64,000 bases of DNA, taken from contig NZ_CP007770.1 of the NCBI RefSeq assembly GCF_000816185.1, positions 744,001 to 808,000 of the forward strand. Reading direction: 5' to 3'. Origin of the DNA: Campylobacter insulaenigrae NCTC 12927 (GTDB taxonomy: Bacteria > Campylobacterota > Campylobacteria > Campylobacterales > Campylobacteraceae). This document shows positions 9,260 through 18,885 of this stretch, one piece after another. The notes beneath the pieces are model-generated. The model was not told where the DNA came from, ran no database searches, and was given only the letters and a program-made list of their open reading frames with translations. The position numbers and the translations under genes are program-made. Numbering within the stretch: position 1 is the first letter of the stretch; each line of letters starts with the position of its first letter.

Positions 9260-9802
9260 ATGATAAAAATACTTTTATTGGCTGCTATTAATTTATGTTT
9301 CATAGCATGTTTTGATAATAAAGGGAACGATATAAAGCAATCAAATGTCGATGTACAATCTTATAAAGATGTTGCCTACTTATTTAAAGATAATACTCAA
9401 ATACAAAATGATGATAAAAATATTTTAATTATTTTTGGTGCTAATGATTGTATATACTGTGAAAAATTAAAAAAAGAAATTTTACAAGATCAAAATTTAC
9501 AAGATCAAATTAAAAATGATTTTAGTTCTTACTACATCAATATTAGCTATAAAAAAATTCATACTATTAAAAGAAATCATACTAGTGATCTAAGTACTAC
9601 AGAACTTTCTAATTTATATAATATTAATGCAACCCCAACAATTGTAATTTTAAATAAAAAAGCCAAGACTATGTTTAATTATCCTGGCTTTATTAGTGCA
9701 AAACAACTAAATATTATAATGAACTTTCTAAATAAAGACGAAGTGCAAAATTTGAATGAATTGGAGATTGTAGAAAAAATCACCACTCTTTTAAAAGAAT
9801 AA
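9260..9802 (+). CDS. Thioredoxin-like lipoprotein
   Basis: A 180-residue exported protein with a lipobox (FIAC, Cys about residue 17) after a short hydrophobic signal, so it is probably anchored in a membrane by lipid. The mature part is thioredoxin-like: the redox motif CIYC follows LIIFGAND, and a cis-proline loop is seen in INATPTIVIL. It resembles SoxW/DsbC-type periplasmic thiol proteins, and similar lipoproteins occur in C. jejuni. It lies 15 nt after the S24 regulator and is probably cotranscribed with it, which suggests joint control, perhaps by envelope or oxidative stress (inference). Confidence 0.75.
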   Translation: MIKILLLAAINLCFIACFDNKGNDIKQSNVDVQSYKDVAYLFKDNTQIQNDDKNILIIFGANDCIYCEKLKKEILQDQNLQDQIKNDFSSYYINISYKKIHTIKRNHTSDLSTTELSNLYNINATPTIVILNKKAKTMFNYPGFISAKQLNIIMNFLNKDEVQNLNELEIVEKITTLLKE

Positions 9803-9827
9803 TAATTCTATATAAATCTTATGAAAT

Positions 9828-10064
9828 TTAATTTTTTGAATTAAATTTCATTTTTTCTATTTCTTGAAGTGCTGTGATTAATTCTTTTAAATTTTCATAT
9901 GGAATATGAATTTTCCAATCCATCCCATTCTCTTTTTTTAAAGCAATTCCTATGCTTAAAACATCATTACTTCCTACTCCGTAAGGACTAGAAAGATTAC
10001 ATATGCTAATTTCTCCACTTTTACTACCATTTAGTTCAATTGTTTTAAGAATTTTTTTACTCAT
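9828..10064 (-). CDS. Small conserved protein downstream of lpxD
   Basis: A 78-residue acidic-basic protein without membrane segments. The pattern of beta strands followed by WKIHIPYENLKELITALQEIEK recalls small PC4/YdbC-like nucleic-acid-binding proteins, but the match is weak and I do not assign it. Its start overlaps the end of lpxD by 8 nt, so it belongs to the ilvI-ilvH-lpxD operon and is translationally coupled. Confidence 0.6.
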   Translation of the reverse strand: MSKKILKTIELNGSKSGEISICNLSSPYGVGSNDVLSIGIALKKENGMDWKIHIPYENLKELITALQEIEKMKFNSKN

Positions 10065-11019
10065 GCTTATCCTTAAATGTTGTAATAATTTTTGCTTGAA
10101 ATTTTAACCAATCTTTTTGAAGCATGATAGGAAAACCTCCATAAACCCTAGCGCCTTCCAAATTTTTAGTTACCCCACCTCTTGCGGCAATGGTAGCAAA
10201 ATCTCCAATTTGTAAATGTCCACTTGTGGCACTTTGTCCCCCCATAGTAACATTTTTTCCTAAAATACTTGAACCAGAAATTCCACTTTGTGCAACTATG
10301 ATACAATTTTCTCCTATTTCGCAATTATGTCCTACTTGTACCAAATTGTCTATTTTAGTCCCTTGTTTTATAATTGTACTTTCAAAAACTGCTCTATCAA
10401 TAGTTGTGCAAGCTCCTATTTCTACAAAATCTTCTAAAATTACATTGCCATTATGATAAATTTTATAATGTTCACCATTTTTAGTGTGAGCATATCCAAA
10501 ACCATCGCTTCCTATGACACAATTTGCCAACAAATGACATTTTTTTCCTATCTTAGTATCATTATAAATAACAACATTGGGATGTATGATAGTATATTCT
10601 CCTATACTTACATTGTCTCCTATATAAGCTCCAGCCATAATAACAACATTTTCGCCTATTTCAACATTATCTCCTATATATACATTTGGCATAATCTTGG
10701 CACTTTTTGCTATTTTTGTTTTTTTTTCTTGATTTTGAAAACTTAATGGCTTAGCAAATAATTTACTCAATAAAGCAAAAGATAAATGAGGATTATCTAC
10801 TACAAGCTTGATACTATCTTCGGGTACTAAATTTTCAAATTCCTTTGAAATTAATACAGCTCCAGCTCCTGTAGTTGAAATTTTTTTAGAATTTTTTTCT
10901 CCATCACAATAACTTAATTCTGTAAAAGATGCATTATCTAAAGAATTTAAAGCTGTTATTTCTATATCATTTCCATTATATTGTATACCTAAAAATTTTG
11001 TTATTTCACTAATTTTCAT
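10057..11019 (-). CDS. lpxD: UDP-3-O-acylglucosamine N-acyltransferase LpxD
   Basis: A 320-residue enzyme of lipid A synthesis that transfers a second acyl chain, from acyl-ACP, onto UDP-3-O-acylglucosamine in the cytosol. The protein is a left-handed beta-helix: many hexapeptide repeats such as IGDNVEIGENVVIMAGAYIG run from about residue 100 to 300. The catalytic histidine region VQVGHNCEIGENCIIVAQSGISGS is present. The length suits LpxD rather than LpxA. It overlaps ilvH by 4 nt (ATGA), so amino-acid and lipid A genes share one transcript. Confidence 0.95.
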   Translation of the reverse strand: MKISEITKFLGIQYNGNDIEITALNSLDNASFTELSYCDGEKNSKKISTTGAGAVLISKEFENLVPEDSIKLVVDNPHLSFALLSKLFAKPLSFQNQEKKTKIAKSAKIMPNVYIGDNVEIGENVVIMAGAYIGDNVSIGEYTIIHPNVVIYNDTKIGKKCHLLANCVIGSDGFGYAHTKNGEHYKIYHNGNVILEDFVEIGACTTIDRAVFESTIIKQGTKIDNLVQVGHNCEIGENCIIVAQSGISGSSILGKNVTMGGQSATSGHLQIGDFATIAARGGVTKNLEGARVYGGFPIMLQKDWLKFQAKIITTFKDKHE

Positions 11020-11483
11020 TTTACCTCCATTAAAATAGAACCACTTCTTACAATACTAATAGGATTATATTTTTTTATTGTTTTTAAAAAGTTATCAATC
11101 TTCAAAGCATCATCGCTAGCCATAACTATAATGCCTTCATTATCACTATAAGTAACATTACCATTATATGCTTTTAAAATCGCATCTAATCCTGCAAAAT
11201 TTTCATTTAAAGGAATTTTAACTAGAGTTGTTTCTTTTTCTATAAAATCACTAGAATCTATTACTCTATAAGTTGGAATAAGTTTATGAAGCTGCTTGAT
11301 AATTTGTTCAAAAACTCTTTCATCTCCTAAAGTCACTATATTAATTCTAGAAAATTCCTTATTATCAAGAGGTGCTACTGTGAGAGATTCTATATTGTAT
11401 CCTCTTCCAGAAAATAAGCCTACAACTCGTGATAAAACCCCATGTTCATTTAAAACAATAACAGAAATTACCCTTCTTTTCAT
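11016..11483 (-). CDS. ilvH: Acetolactate synthase small subunit
   Basis: A 155-residue regulatory subunit of acetohydroxyacid synthase, the first enzyme of branched-chain amino acid synthesis. The N-terminal ACT domain shows ISVIVLNEHGVLSRVVGLFSGRGYNIESLTVAP, the valine-binding signature. A second ACT-like half follows. It overlaps ilvI by 4 nt at an ATGA junction, as expected for subunits made in equal amounts. Confidence 0.96.
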   Translation of the reverse strand: MKRRVISVIVLNEHGVLSRVVGLFSGRGYNIESLTVAPLDNKEFSRINIVTLGDERVFEQIIKQLHKLIPTYRVIDSSDFIEKETTLVKIPLNENFAGLDAILKAYNGNVTYSDNEGIIVMASDDALKIDNFLKTIKKYNPISIVRSGSILMEVK

Positions 11484-13192
11484 TTTCTATCCTTGTTTTT
11501 ATAATTCGGTAAAATCATATTATAAATAGCTCCACCTGCTGGAACCATAGGTAATACATCTTCAAATCTATCAATAGCCACATTTAAAATAGAAGTTTTA
11601 GGAGATTTTAAAGCTTTATCAAAAGCATCTTTAAATTCTTGTTTTGTAAATACATCATAAGCTTCACATTTAAAACCCTTAGCTATACTAATAAAATCTG
11701 GTTGATCACTTAAATCTGTATTTGAAAATCTTTCTTTATAAAACATACTTTGCCATTGTCTTACCATGCCCAAAAAAGAATTATTCAAAATAATATTAAT
11801 TACTTTTATATTATGAGAGCTAGCAGTCATCAATTCTTGAATATTCATCAAAAAAGATCCATCTCCGGCAAAATTTATCACGATTTCTTCGTTTTTAGCT
11901 GCCAATTTAGCCCCTAAAGCAGCAGGCAAAGAATATCCCATAGTTCCTTGACCTCCACTAGTTGCTAATTGTCTTGGGTAATTAAAAGGATAAAATTGTG
12001 CTACCCACATTTGATGTTGTCCAACGTCAGTGATAATTCTCGCATCAGGTGCTAGTTTTGCACATTCTTGTATAACCCATTGAGGTTTTAAAAATTCATC
12101 ACTATCTTCATAGGTTAAAGGATAAAGTTGTTGATAATTTTCCAAAGTTTTTAGCCATTCTTGATGCTTTTTAAAATCAAAATGTTCTTTATTTAATTCT
12201 TTCAAAATATCAGCAATAACACTTTTTATATCTCCAACTATAGGAAAATGTGCTTCGATAATCTTAGAAATAGAACTTGGATCTATATCAATATGAACTA
12301 TTTTTGCATGTTTGGCAAATTCGCTTGTTTTTCCTGTAATTCTATCATCAAATCTTGCACCAACAGCTATTAACAAATCACATTCACTTAAAGCTATATT
12401 AGCACAATAACTTCCGTGCATACCTGCCATTTTCAAATTTAATTTATCATCATTTTTTAAGGTACCTAAAGCCATAAGTGTTTCAACGGCAGGAATTTGA
12501 GTTACAGTAATTAATGATCTTACTTCTTCACTTGCATTTGATGCAATACAACCACCACCAAGATAAAATAAAGGTTTAGTCGAATTTTTAAGAAGTTCGA
12601 TTAATTTTTTAATTTGCTTAATATTACCTTTATAAGTTGGCTTATATGTCTTCATAGTAATTTCTTTTGGATATTCCCATACACCAAAATCAGCTGTAAC
12701 ATCTTTAGGAATATCAATATGCACAGGACCTTTTCTTCCAGTTGTTGCTATATAAAAAGCTTCTTTTAAAATTTTTGGCAACTCTTCAATATTTTTCACT
12801 AAATAATTATGTTTTACACAAGGTCTTGAAATACCTATTGCGTCAATTTCTTGAAAAGCATCTGTTCCAATTAAAGAATTTGCAACTTGAGCAGAAATCA
12901 AAACAAGAGGAATTGAGTCACTATAGGCTGTTGCTAAACCTGTTACGGTATTAGTAAAACCTGGACCACTAGTTACTACAGCTACACCAACCTCTCCACT
13001 TATTCTAGCATAAGCATCAGCACTATGCAAAGCAGCTTGTTCATGTCTTACTAAGATATGTCGAAAATATTTTTGTTTAAAAATTTCATCATAAATGTTT
13101 AAGGCAGCACCACCAGGATAGCCAAAAACAACTTTAACTTTTTCCTCTTTTAGTGCTTCGCAAATCATTTGCGAGCCACTTAGTTCTATCAT
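11480..13192 (-). CDS. ilvI: Acetolactate synthase large subunit
   Basis: The 570-residue catalytic subunit of acetohydroxyacid synthase, thiamine diphosphate dependent, making acetolactate from pyruvate. Seen motifs: VFGYPGGAALNIYDE and the catalytic glutamate in LVRHEQAALHSADAYAR near the N-terminus, the FAD-binding middle domain, and the ThDP/Mg motif NFAGDGSFLMNIQELMTA (about 435). It heads the ilvI-ilvH-lpxD operon. A TATAAT-like -10 box lies about 30 nt upstream. Confidence 0.96.
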   Translation of the reverse strand: MIELSGSQMICEALKEEKVKVVFGYPGGAALNIYDEIFKQKYFRHILVRHEQAALHSADAYARISGEVGVAVVTSGPGFTNTVTGLATAYSDSIPLVLISAQVANSLIGTDAFQEIDAIGISRPCVKHNYLVKNIEELPKILKEAFYIATTGRKGPVHIDIPKDVTADFGVWEYPKEITMKTYKPTYKGNIKQIKKLIELLKNSTKPLFYLGGGCIASNASEEVRSLITVTQIPAVETLMALGTLKNDDKLNLKMAGMHGSYCANIALSECDLLIAVGARFDDRITGKTSEFAKHAKIVHIDIDPSSISKIIEAHFPIVGDIKSVIADILKELNKEHFDFKKHQEWLKTLENYQQLYPLTYEDSDEFLKPQWVIQECAKLAPDARIITDVGQHQMWVAQFYPFNYPRQLATSGGQGTMGYSLPAALGAKLAAKNEEIVINFAGDGSFLMNIQELMTASSHNIKVINIILNNSFLGMVRQWQSMFYKERFSNTDLSDQPDFISIAKGFKCEAYDVFTKQEFKDAFDKALKSPKTSILNVAIDRFEDVLPMVPAGGAIYNMILPNYKNKDRK

Positions 13193-13219
13193 TTTTTGCC
13201 TTTAATTAAAATGGGAAGT

Positions 13220-13225
13220 ATTATA
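13220..13225 (-). promoter_or_regulatory. -10 box of the ilvI-ilvH-lpxD operon
   Basis: TATAAT on the minus strand in the context AGTTATAATACTT, about 28 nt before the ilvI start. A T/A-rich tract lies upstream, as in Campylobacter vegetative promoters, which lack a strict -35 box. Confidence 0.5.
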
Positions 13226-13254
13226 ACTATAGTTTAATAAATATGAAATTAGAA

Positions 13255-13282
13255 AGCAAATTCTTAAAATTAAGAATTTGCT
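13255..13282 (-). terminator. Terminator hairpin overlapping the oorC stop codon
   Basis: AGCAAATTCTTA and TAAGAATTTGCT form a near-perfect 12-bp stem with a short loop. The oorC stop codon lies inside the stem. On the minus strand it is followed by TTTCTAATTT, as expected for an intrinsic terminator closing oorDABC. Confidence 0.65.
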
Positions 13283-13827
13283 TGAGTATTACTTGCGTAT
13301 TCTAATCCTAAATCAAATGCTTTAGCATTAGCATCTCTAGTTTTAGATGGAACCATATCCAACATAATAGTCTTTAAAGCTTGAATATCAATACATTTAC
13401 TCATATAAGCAGCAATAGCTAAAGCTACGACTGATTGAGTTGCTACATTGCCTACTTTTTCCTTAGCAATAGTAATAATTGGAATTTCAAAAATTTTCCA
13501 TCTTGCGTAATCTTCTTTACTAGGATGAACTAAATTTGGTTCTATTACCATAATACCACCATTAGAAACACCTTCTTTAAAGCTTTGATAGCCTTTATCT
13601 GCAGTTGATAACATAAAACTAACTTCACCTTCAACAGCATATGGAAAAAAGATTTCATTATCATCAATAATGATATCTACTTTAGTAGGACCACCTCTTA
13701 CTTGAGAAGTATAAGTAGAAGCCTTAAAAGCATTTCGACCTTCTTTAATAGCTGCTTTAGCTAAAATTTCTCCAGCAGTAATAACTCCTTGACCACCTTC
13801 GCCACAAAATCTTAATTGGTATTTCAT
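13270..13827 (-). CDS. oorC: 2-oxoglutarate:acceptor oxidoreductase, gamma subunit OorC
   Basis: A 185-residue subunit of the four-subunit CoA-acylating 2-oxoglutarate oxidoreductase, which replaces 2-oxoglutarate dehydrogenase in campylobacters and passes electrons to flavodoxin or a quinone. The N-terminus RFCGEGGQGVITAGEILAKAA is the gamma-domain signature of 2-oxoacid oxidoreductases. It overlaps oorB by 4 nt and is the last gene of oorDABC. Confidence 0.95.
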   Translation of the reverse strand: MKYQLRFCGEGGQGVITAGEILAKAAIKEGRNAFKASTYTSQVRGGPTKVDIIIDDNEIFFPYAVEGEVSFMLSTADKGYQSFKEGVSNGGIMVIEPNLVHPSKEDYARWKIFEIPIITIAKEKVGNVATQSVVALAIAAYMSKCIDIQALKTIMLDMVPSKTRDANAKAFDLGLEYASNTQANS

Positions 13828-14669
13828 TTTAGAGCTCCTAAGTCAATCATTCTTTTTTCTTTTAATGCTCGTCTAACTTCTTCATAAGCATCACAATATT
13901 CAGCTTTGTTTTCATCTTGATGTAAAATTCCTGTAGGAAATTTATCTTTTCTTTGCTCGGCATCTAATTGTTCAAATTTATTTTTTTCAACACAACGATC
14001 TTTAATCCAATCAAGCATAGTGACAGCTTCGCCCATTTTATTTTTTCTACCTAAATTAATATGACAATTTGAAAAAACATCTACAAAACTATAACCTTTA
14101 TGCGATAAGGCTTTAAATATAATATTTTCAAGTTTGCTTGATTCTATAACGTTTGTTCTTGCGATAAAAGAAGCTCCAGCTGCTTTTGTTAACTCGCATG
14201 CATCAAAGTTCGGATCGATATTACCAGCTTGAGCAGTTACTGTATAAAAACCTTGTGGAGTAGTTGGAGAAGTTTGAGAATTAGTAAGTCCATAAATAAA
14301 ATTATTAATTAAAATATGAGTTAAGTCAATATTTCTTCTACAGCCATGAATAGTATGATTACCTCCGATTGCTAAAGTATCGCCATCACCACTTACTACA
14401 ATAACATGCTTATTAGGATTTGCAAGCTTAATTCCTGTAGCATAAGCAATAGCTCTTCCATGAGTTGTATGCACAGTATTGCAATTAACATAAGAACTCA
14501 TCCTGCCACTACAGCCTATACCAGAAACTAAACACACATCATCCATATTCCAGCCTAATTTTTGTATAGCTCTAATAATAGCTTTTAAAACAACACCGTC
14601 ACCGCATCCCCAGCACCATTGTGTAGGAAGTTTATCTACCCTTAAATATTCATCATAATTAAAAGCCAT
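13824..14669 (-). CDS. oorB: 2-oxoglutarate:acceptor oxidoreductase, beta subunit OorB
   Basis: A 281-residue thiamine diphosphate-binding subunit. The cysteines of WCWGCGDG near the N-terminus and the ThDP/Mg motif VVSGDGDTLAIGGNHTIHGCRRN (about 92-114) mark the beta subunit of 2-oxoacid:acceptor oxidoreductases. It starts directly after oorA and overlaps oorC, as expected for one complex. Confidence 0.95.
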   Translation of the reverse strand: MAFNYDEYLRVDKLPTQWCWGCGDGVVLKAIIRAIQKLGWNMDDVCLVSGIGCSGRMSSYVNCNTVHTTHGRAIAYATGIKLANPNKHVIVVSGDGDTLAIGGNHTIHGCRRNIDLTHILINNFIYGLTNSQTSPTTPQGFYTVTAQAGNIDPNFDACELTKAAGASFIARTNVIESSKLENIIFKALSHKGYSFVDVFSNCHINLGRKNKMGEAVTMLDWIKDRCVEKNKFEQLDAEQRKDKFPTGILHQDENKAEYCDAYEEVRRALKEKRMIDLGALK

Positions 14670-15794
14670 TTATATATTCTCCTTTACTTTAACAATAATC
14701 TCGCTTGGAGTTATAGGACGACCATTAGCACGATGTAAACTAATAAAATCATCTCTTTTACTTACTCTTTGAATTTCTTCCAAATATTGACCCATATTTA
14801 ATTCACTAACCATAACTTTCTTAAATTTGCTAACAACTTGTGCTATCTTTTGCTCTGCAACAGGATAAAGTGTAATAGGTCTAAATAATCCTACTTTTAA
14901 ACCTTCTTCTCTAAGTCTCATAATAGCCTCTTTAGCCGATCTTGCTACACTTCCATAGGCAATAATTAAGAATTCTGCATCGTCGATCATATACTCTTCC
15001 CAAGTGCAAATTTCATTTGTATTATTTTTTATCTTACCAAATAATCTTTTTATATTTTTATCGACTATAACACCATCTTCGGTTGGAAATCCTATATCAC
15101 CATGATGAAGACCTGTTATATGATAACGATATCCTTGAAAAAATGGATTTAATGTTGCTGCTTCATTTTCACCTGCTGCATAAGGCTTATAATCTTTTTT
15201 ATCACCACTAAATTTTTTACGATTAATGATTTCAAGTTCGCTTAATTCAGGTAAAATAGCTTTACCATTCATATGACCAACCGTTTCGTCTAAAAGCAAA
15301 AAAACAGGGGTCATATATTTTTCAGCTAAATTAAACGCTCTAATAGTTTCAGTATAAGCTTCTTCTAGTGAAGCTGGAGCTAAAGCTATACTAGCATAAT
15401 CTCCATGAGTTGGACTTTTTGCTTGAAACAAATCTCCTTGTGCAACCCTAGTTGGCAAACCAGTTGAAGGACCACCTCTCATAACATTAACAATAACAAG
15501 TGGAATTTCAGCAATAAAACCTAAACCAATTTGCTCAGCTTTTAAAGAAATACCAGGACCGCTACTTGCAGTCATTGATTTAACACCACTCATACTAGCA
15601 CCAAGAGCCACACTGATACCTGAAATTTCATCTTCCATTTGTATAAAAGTACCGTCATTTTTTGGCAACATATGACTTAATTCATGTGCTATTTCAGAAC
15701 TTGGGGTAATAGGATAACCACCAAAAAATTTACAACCACAATCAATGGCTGCTTTTGCTACTAAATTATTACCAGTTGATACTACTTCTCTCAT
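14670..15794 (-). CDS. oorA: 2-oxoglutarate:acceptor oxidoreductase, alpha subunit OorA
   Basis: A 374-residue alpha subunit with the GGYPITPSSEIAHELS motif near the N-terminus and SSGPGISLKAEQIG (about 78-91), both typical of the pyrimidine-binding domain of 2-oxoacid:acceptor oxidoreductases. Domain II follows from about residue 265 (EFLIIAYGSVARSAKEA). The order oorD-A-B-C is the same as in C. jejuni. Confidence 0.95.
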   Translation of the reverse strand: MREVVSTGNNLVAKAAIDCGCKFFGGYPITPSSEIAHELSHMLPKNDGTFIQMEDEISGISVALGASMSGVKSMTASSGPGISLKAEQIGLGFIAEIPLVIVNVMRGGPSTGLPTRVAQGDLFQAKSPTHGDYASIALAPASLEEAYTETIRAFNLAEKYMTPVFLLLDETVGHMNGKAILPELSELEIINRKKFSGDKKDYKPYAAGENEAATLNPFFQGYRYHITGLHHGDIGFPTEDGVIVDKNIKRLFGKIKNNTNEICTWEEYMIDDAEFLIIAYGSVARSAKEAIMRLREEGLKVGLFRPITLYPVAEQKIAQVVSKFKKVMVSELNMGQYLEEIQRVSKRDDFISLHRANGRPITPSEIIVKVKENI

Positions 15795-15803
15795 TACTCT
15801 TTC

Positions 15804-16112
15804 CTAAGCATTTAGTTTTTTATATTTATTTTCTTTGACAGCTTGTGCTCTTTCTTTAGCCTCTGGAGTTAGTTTTGCAAATTTAAACTCATCTCTTTTA
15901 GCAACAAAAATAGCAAAGTCAGGACAATGACTTTCACACTCACTACAACCTATACAAGATTGCGGATGAACAACTTCAATCATCTGTCCCAACACAGAAC
16001 TAATCTCATCTCTCATAGCCAAAACACCAGCAGGACAATAACTCACACAAATATTACAGGCCTTGCATCTTGTTTCATCTACCCACACTGGTGTATCTTT
16101 TGGAGCAACCAT
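15804..16112 (-). CDS. oorD: 2-oxoglutarate:acceptor oxidoreductase, ferredoxin-like subunit OorD
   Basis: A 102-residue 2x[4Fe-4S] ferredoxin-like protein and first gene of oorDABC. Two cysteine clusters are visible: CKACNICVSYCPAGV and CIGCSECESHCPDFA. They should carry electrons from the ThDP site to the acceptor. A GAAAGGAAAGTAA ribosome site precedes the ATG. Confidence 0.95.
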   Translation of the reverse strand: MVAPKDTPVWVDETRCKACNICVSYCPAGVLAMRDEISSVLGQMIEVVHPQSCIGCSECESHCPDFAIFVAKRDEFKFAKLTPEAKERAQAVKENKYKKLNA

Positions 16113-16172
16113 TTACTTTCCTTTCAATATTTTATCGGTATATTAACAATTTTTATATTAATCAAAGCCCAC

Positions 16173-16178
16173 ATTATA
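16173..16178 (-). promoter_or_regulatory. -10 box of oorDABC
   Basis: TATAAT on the minus strand in the context AGATATAATGTGGG. It gives a 5' untranslated region of about 55 nt before oorD. The rest of 16113-16317 is AT-rich and shows no gene. Confidence 0.5.
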
Positions 16179-16317
16179 TCTAAATTAGGTTCTTATGAAA
16201 TAATATTTAAAAGATAAATATAAAGTAAAGGAAATTTATAACGCAAAGTAACATCTAAAGACAAAAATATAGAAAAATAAGCATTTACAATTAAAATTTC
16301 ATAATTTAACAAAATTT

Positions 16318-18885
16318 TTATTTAATTAAATTTGCTGGTAATTCAAAAATATTTTTGATCAAATTATAAGGCAGTTGTATACCTTGACTTAATAGCTGAG
16401 TTTGAAATTTTGGATTATCTATGGTTCCTGAAAGTTTAACCAAAGTACTAATTTGTCTATCTTTACCTAAAATAATTTGATTAATAATTGGAACCGCTGA
16501 AATAACCGAAGTTGCGGATTTTAGAGTTCTTAATTCTAACAATCCATCAAGTTCAAAATTTCGCAAATTTATCTTAATTTTTCCAAATACATCAGCACTA
16601 TCCCCATTAAAACTTAATGCGTCAATATCAAATAAATCTTTTTTTCTGCTAAAACTTATACCAGCATTTTCTATATTAAAACCTTTTTCATTAAAGGTTG
16701 GAGCTTTAAAAAGCAACAAGCTAGGAATAGTATCAATAAAACTTAAAAGTTGTTGATGAAATTTTAAATTCTTTAGATAGGTATTTTTAAACAAAAATTT
16801 TCCCTTAAAAAAATCTATATTATCACCATCAACATACAAATCAAATTCACCATTTTCGAAAATATCTTCTCCCATGAATGTATTTAAAAAATTGTCATCC
16901 ATTTTCAAAACTTGAAATTTAATTTTATCTTTATCTAATAACAAATCAAATTTCGCATTATTTTTATTAGCATCTACTTTTAAATAATTTTTTTTAATTT
17001 TTGTTTTAAAATTATCAAAAGCTAAAGTTTTATTATAATCTTTAAGTAAAATATCAATATTTTTTGCATAAATATTATATTCGTCAGTATCTTCTAAGGT
17101 ATTTTTAGCACCTTTTTGCGAAATTAACAAATCGATATTATTTAAAGTAATATTTGTTTCATTATTTTCACTTTGAACTAAAACGACACCACTTTTACTA
17201 GTAAGATTAAAATCACCATTTTTAATATCCATACTAAAATTATCATATTCATAAGGATTGTGATTTTTATGCAACAAAAAAGAATCAAAACTTGCATTGT
17301 TTAAATCAATTTTAAAATTTTTAAAATCATTTGTATTTATGCTTAACTCTCCATCATAAATATTATTTTTTTGCATAAAATTAGAATATTGTTTAAGTTT
17401 TGATAGGTGTGCAATATAGGTTTTTAAACCTTGATTTAAATCAACAAAAATTCCTAATTCATCATTGACTAAAGTAATATTTTGATCAAAGTTTAATTCT
17501 ATATCTAAATTTTTATTGATTAAATTCAAACTTTCATATGGCAATTTTACATAAGAAGCATAAGCATTAACATATCCTTTTTTTTGTTTTAAATTTAAAC
17601 TTGCATTAAGATCTCCACTGGCAAGTTCACCTTCTATATTTGCATTTTTTATTTCAAGCTTATCTTTTTTAAGATCTATATTAGCTTTTAAAATTTTAAA
17701 ATCTTTTATATTAATATTAGAATTTGTTATGTTAAATTGTCCATTGTAATCAATTTTTTCAGGGTATTCAAAAGGAAATTTTAATACTAAGTTTGTTTTA
17801 GTTTTACCACTATCTTGCAAAAAAGGAACATATATATGATACAAAAGTAAAATTTTATTTACCCTATAATCAACCCTAACATCATCACTTTTGATGTTGA
17901 TATAAATTCCTGCTTTATTGTTAAGCATATCATAAATATAAACTTGACTTTGAGCTAAATTATAATTATTAAATTTAAGTTCATCAAACTTAAAATCTAA
18001 TCTTTGCTTATTAAAATCAAGTTTTACAAAAGGACTAGTTATAGGATCAACACCTTCATCCAGAACTATTTTTAAATTATTTACATAACCATTGGCATTA
18101 ATTTTATCAAGATAGAATCTATTTTTATTAAAATCTATAAAACCGCTAAGTTTCTCTATAAAATAATAATCTGCTTTAACTTTTTGACCAACCCAAATAT
18201 CTAAATTTGTTGGTAATGTAATTTTATTTTCTTTTAAAATTTTAAAAATTTTTGAAATATCATTAGAACTAACATTACTTAATTCGTAAAAAAGCTCTTC
18301 TCTTTTGGAAGATAAATTAACATTACCTTTTAGAAAATCGCTAATAATTTTTCCTTTAAAATTATAAAATTTAGTATTAGGATTGATGATTAAAGCTCCA
18401 TTCATACTAAGGTTATAATCTTTAAACAAAAAATTATTGATGTTTGCTTGGATATTATTATGTTCTATTTTAACATCAACTTTTACCAATAAATCTTTTC
18501 CATCAACAAAAAAGAAATTATTTTTATATAAAAATTTTATAGGATAGTTATTGATATAAAATTCTTTGATATCTATTTCTTCAAAAAACCAATAAATATA
18601 TTTTAATTCTTTAATGAGATCAATAGCCTTTACTAAAGTTTTTTCATCATCATTATAATTATTTTCTTTAGAATGAATATCTACTTTTTTTACATTTAAA
18701 ATAAGTTTTTTATCTAATTTAATATATAATTTCTCTAAATTATAAGAATAAAATTCTAATTTCTCGATATGAATTCCAATTTTAAGGTAAATAAACAAAG
18801 CAATGAATAATATTATAGGCAAAGTTAAAAATTTAAGAATTTTTTTGATTAGTTGTGATTTGATTTTAATTTTTATTTTATCCAT
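16318..18885 (-). CDS. Large AsmA/TamB-like membrane-anchored protein
   Basis: An 855-residue protein with one N-terminal membrane helix (about 14-35) and a long periplasmic part rich in short beta strands. The C-terminal 200 residues (FKNTYLKNLKFHQQLLSFIDTIPSLL, then FGKIKINLRNFELDGLLELRT) match the AsmA-like C-terminal pattern of the YhdP/TamB/AsmA group. These proteins are thought to bridge the envelope and carry phospholipids to the outer membrane. The first 83 bp overlap the 5' end of mltG on the other strand. Family assignment rests on architecture. Confidence 0.7.
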   Translation of the reverse strand: MDKIKIKIKSQLIKKILKFLTLPIILFIALFIYLKIGIHIEKLEFYSYNLEKLYIKLDKKLILNVKKVDIHSKENNYNDDEKTLVKAIDLIKELKYIYWFFEEIDIKEFYINNYPIKFLYKNNFFFVDGKDLLVKVDVKIEHNNIQANINNFLFKDYNLSMNGALIINPNTKFYNFKGKIISDFLKGNVNLSSKREELFYELSNVSSNDISKIFKILKENKITLPTNLDIWVGQKVKADYYFIEKLSGFIDFNKNRFYLDKINANGYVNNLKIVLDEGVDPITSPFVKLDFNKQRLDFKFDELKFNNYNLAQSQVYIYDMLNNKAGIYINIKSDDVRVDYRVNKILLLYHIYVPFLQDSGKTKTNLVLKFPFEYPEKIDYNGQFNITNSNINIKDFKILKANIDLKKDKLEIKNANIEGELASGDLNASLNLKQKKGYVNAYASYVKLPYESLNLINKNLDIELNFDQNITLVNDELGIFVDLNQGLKTYIAHLSKLKQYSNFMQKNNIYDGELSINTNDFKNFKIDLNNASFDSFLLHKNHNPYEYDNFSMDIKNGDFNLTSKSGVVLVQSENNETNITLNNIDLLISQKGAKNTLEDTDEYNIYAKNIDILLKDYNKTLAFDNFKTKIKKNYLKVDANKNNAKFDLLLDKDKIKFQVLKMDDNFLNTFMGEDIFENGEFDLYVDGDNIDFFKGKFLFKNTYLKNLKFHQQLLSFIDTIPSLLLFKAPTFNEKGFNIENAGISFSRKKDLFDIDALSFNGDSADVFGKIKINLRNFELDGLLELRTLKSATSVISAVPIINQIILGKDRQISTLVKLSGTIDNPKFQTQLLSQGIQLPYNLIKNIFELPANLIK

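Noticed and set aside
10190-10746. Two rightward frames inside lpxD
   Set aside because: They arise from the hexapeptide repeats read on the other strand.
12742-12954. Rightward 70-codon frame inside ilvI
   Set aside because: Shadow of a strongly conserved enzyme gene; Leu/Lys-rich with no start signal.
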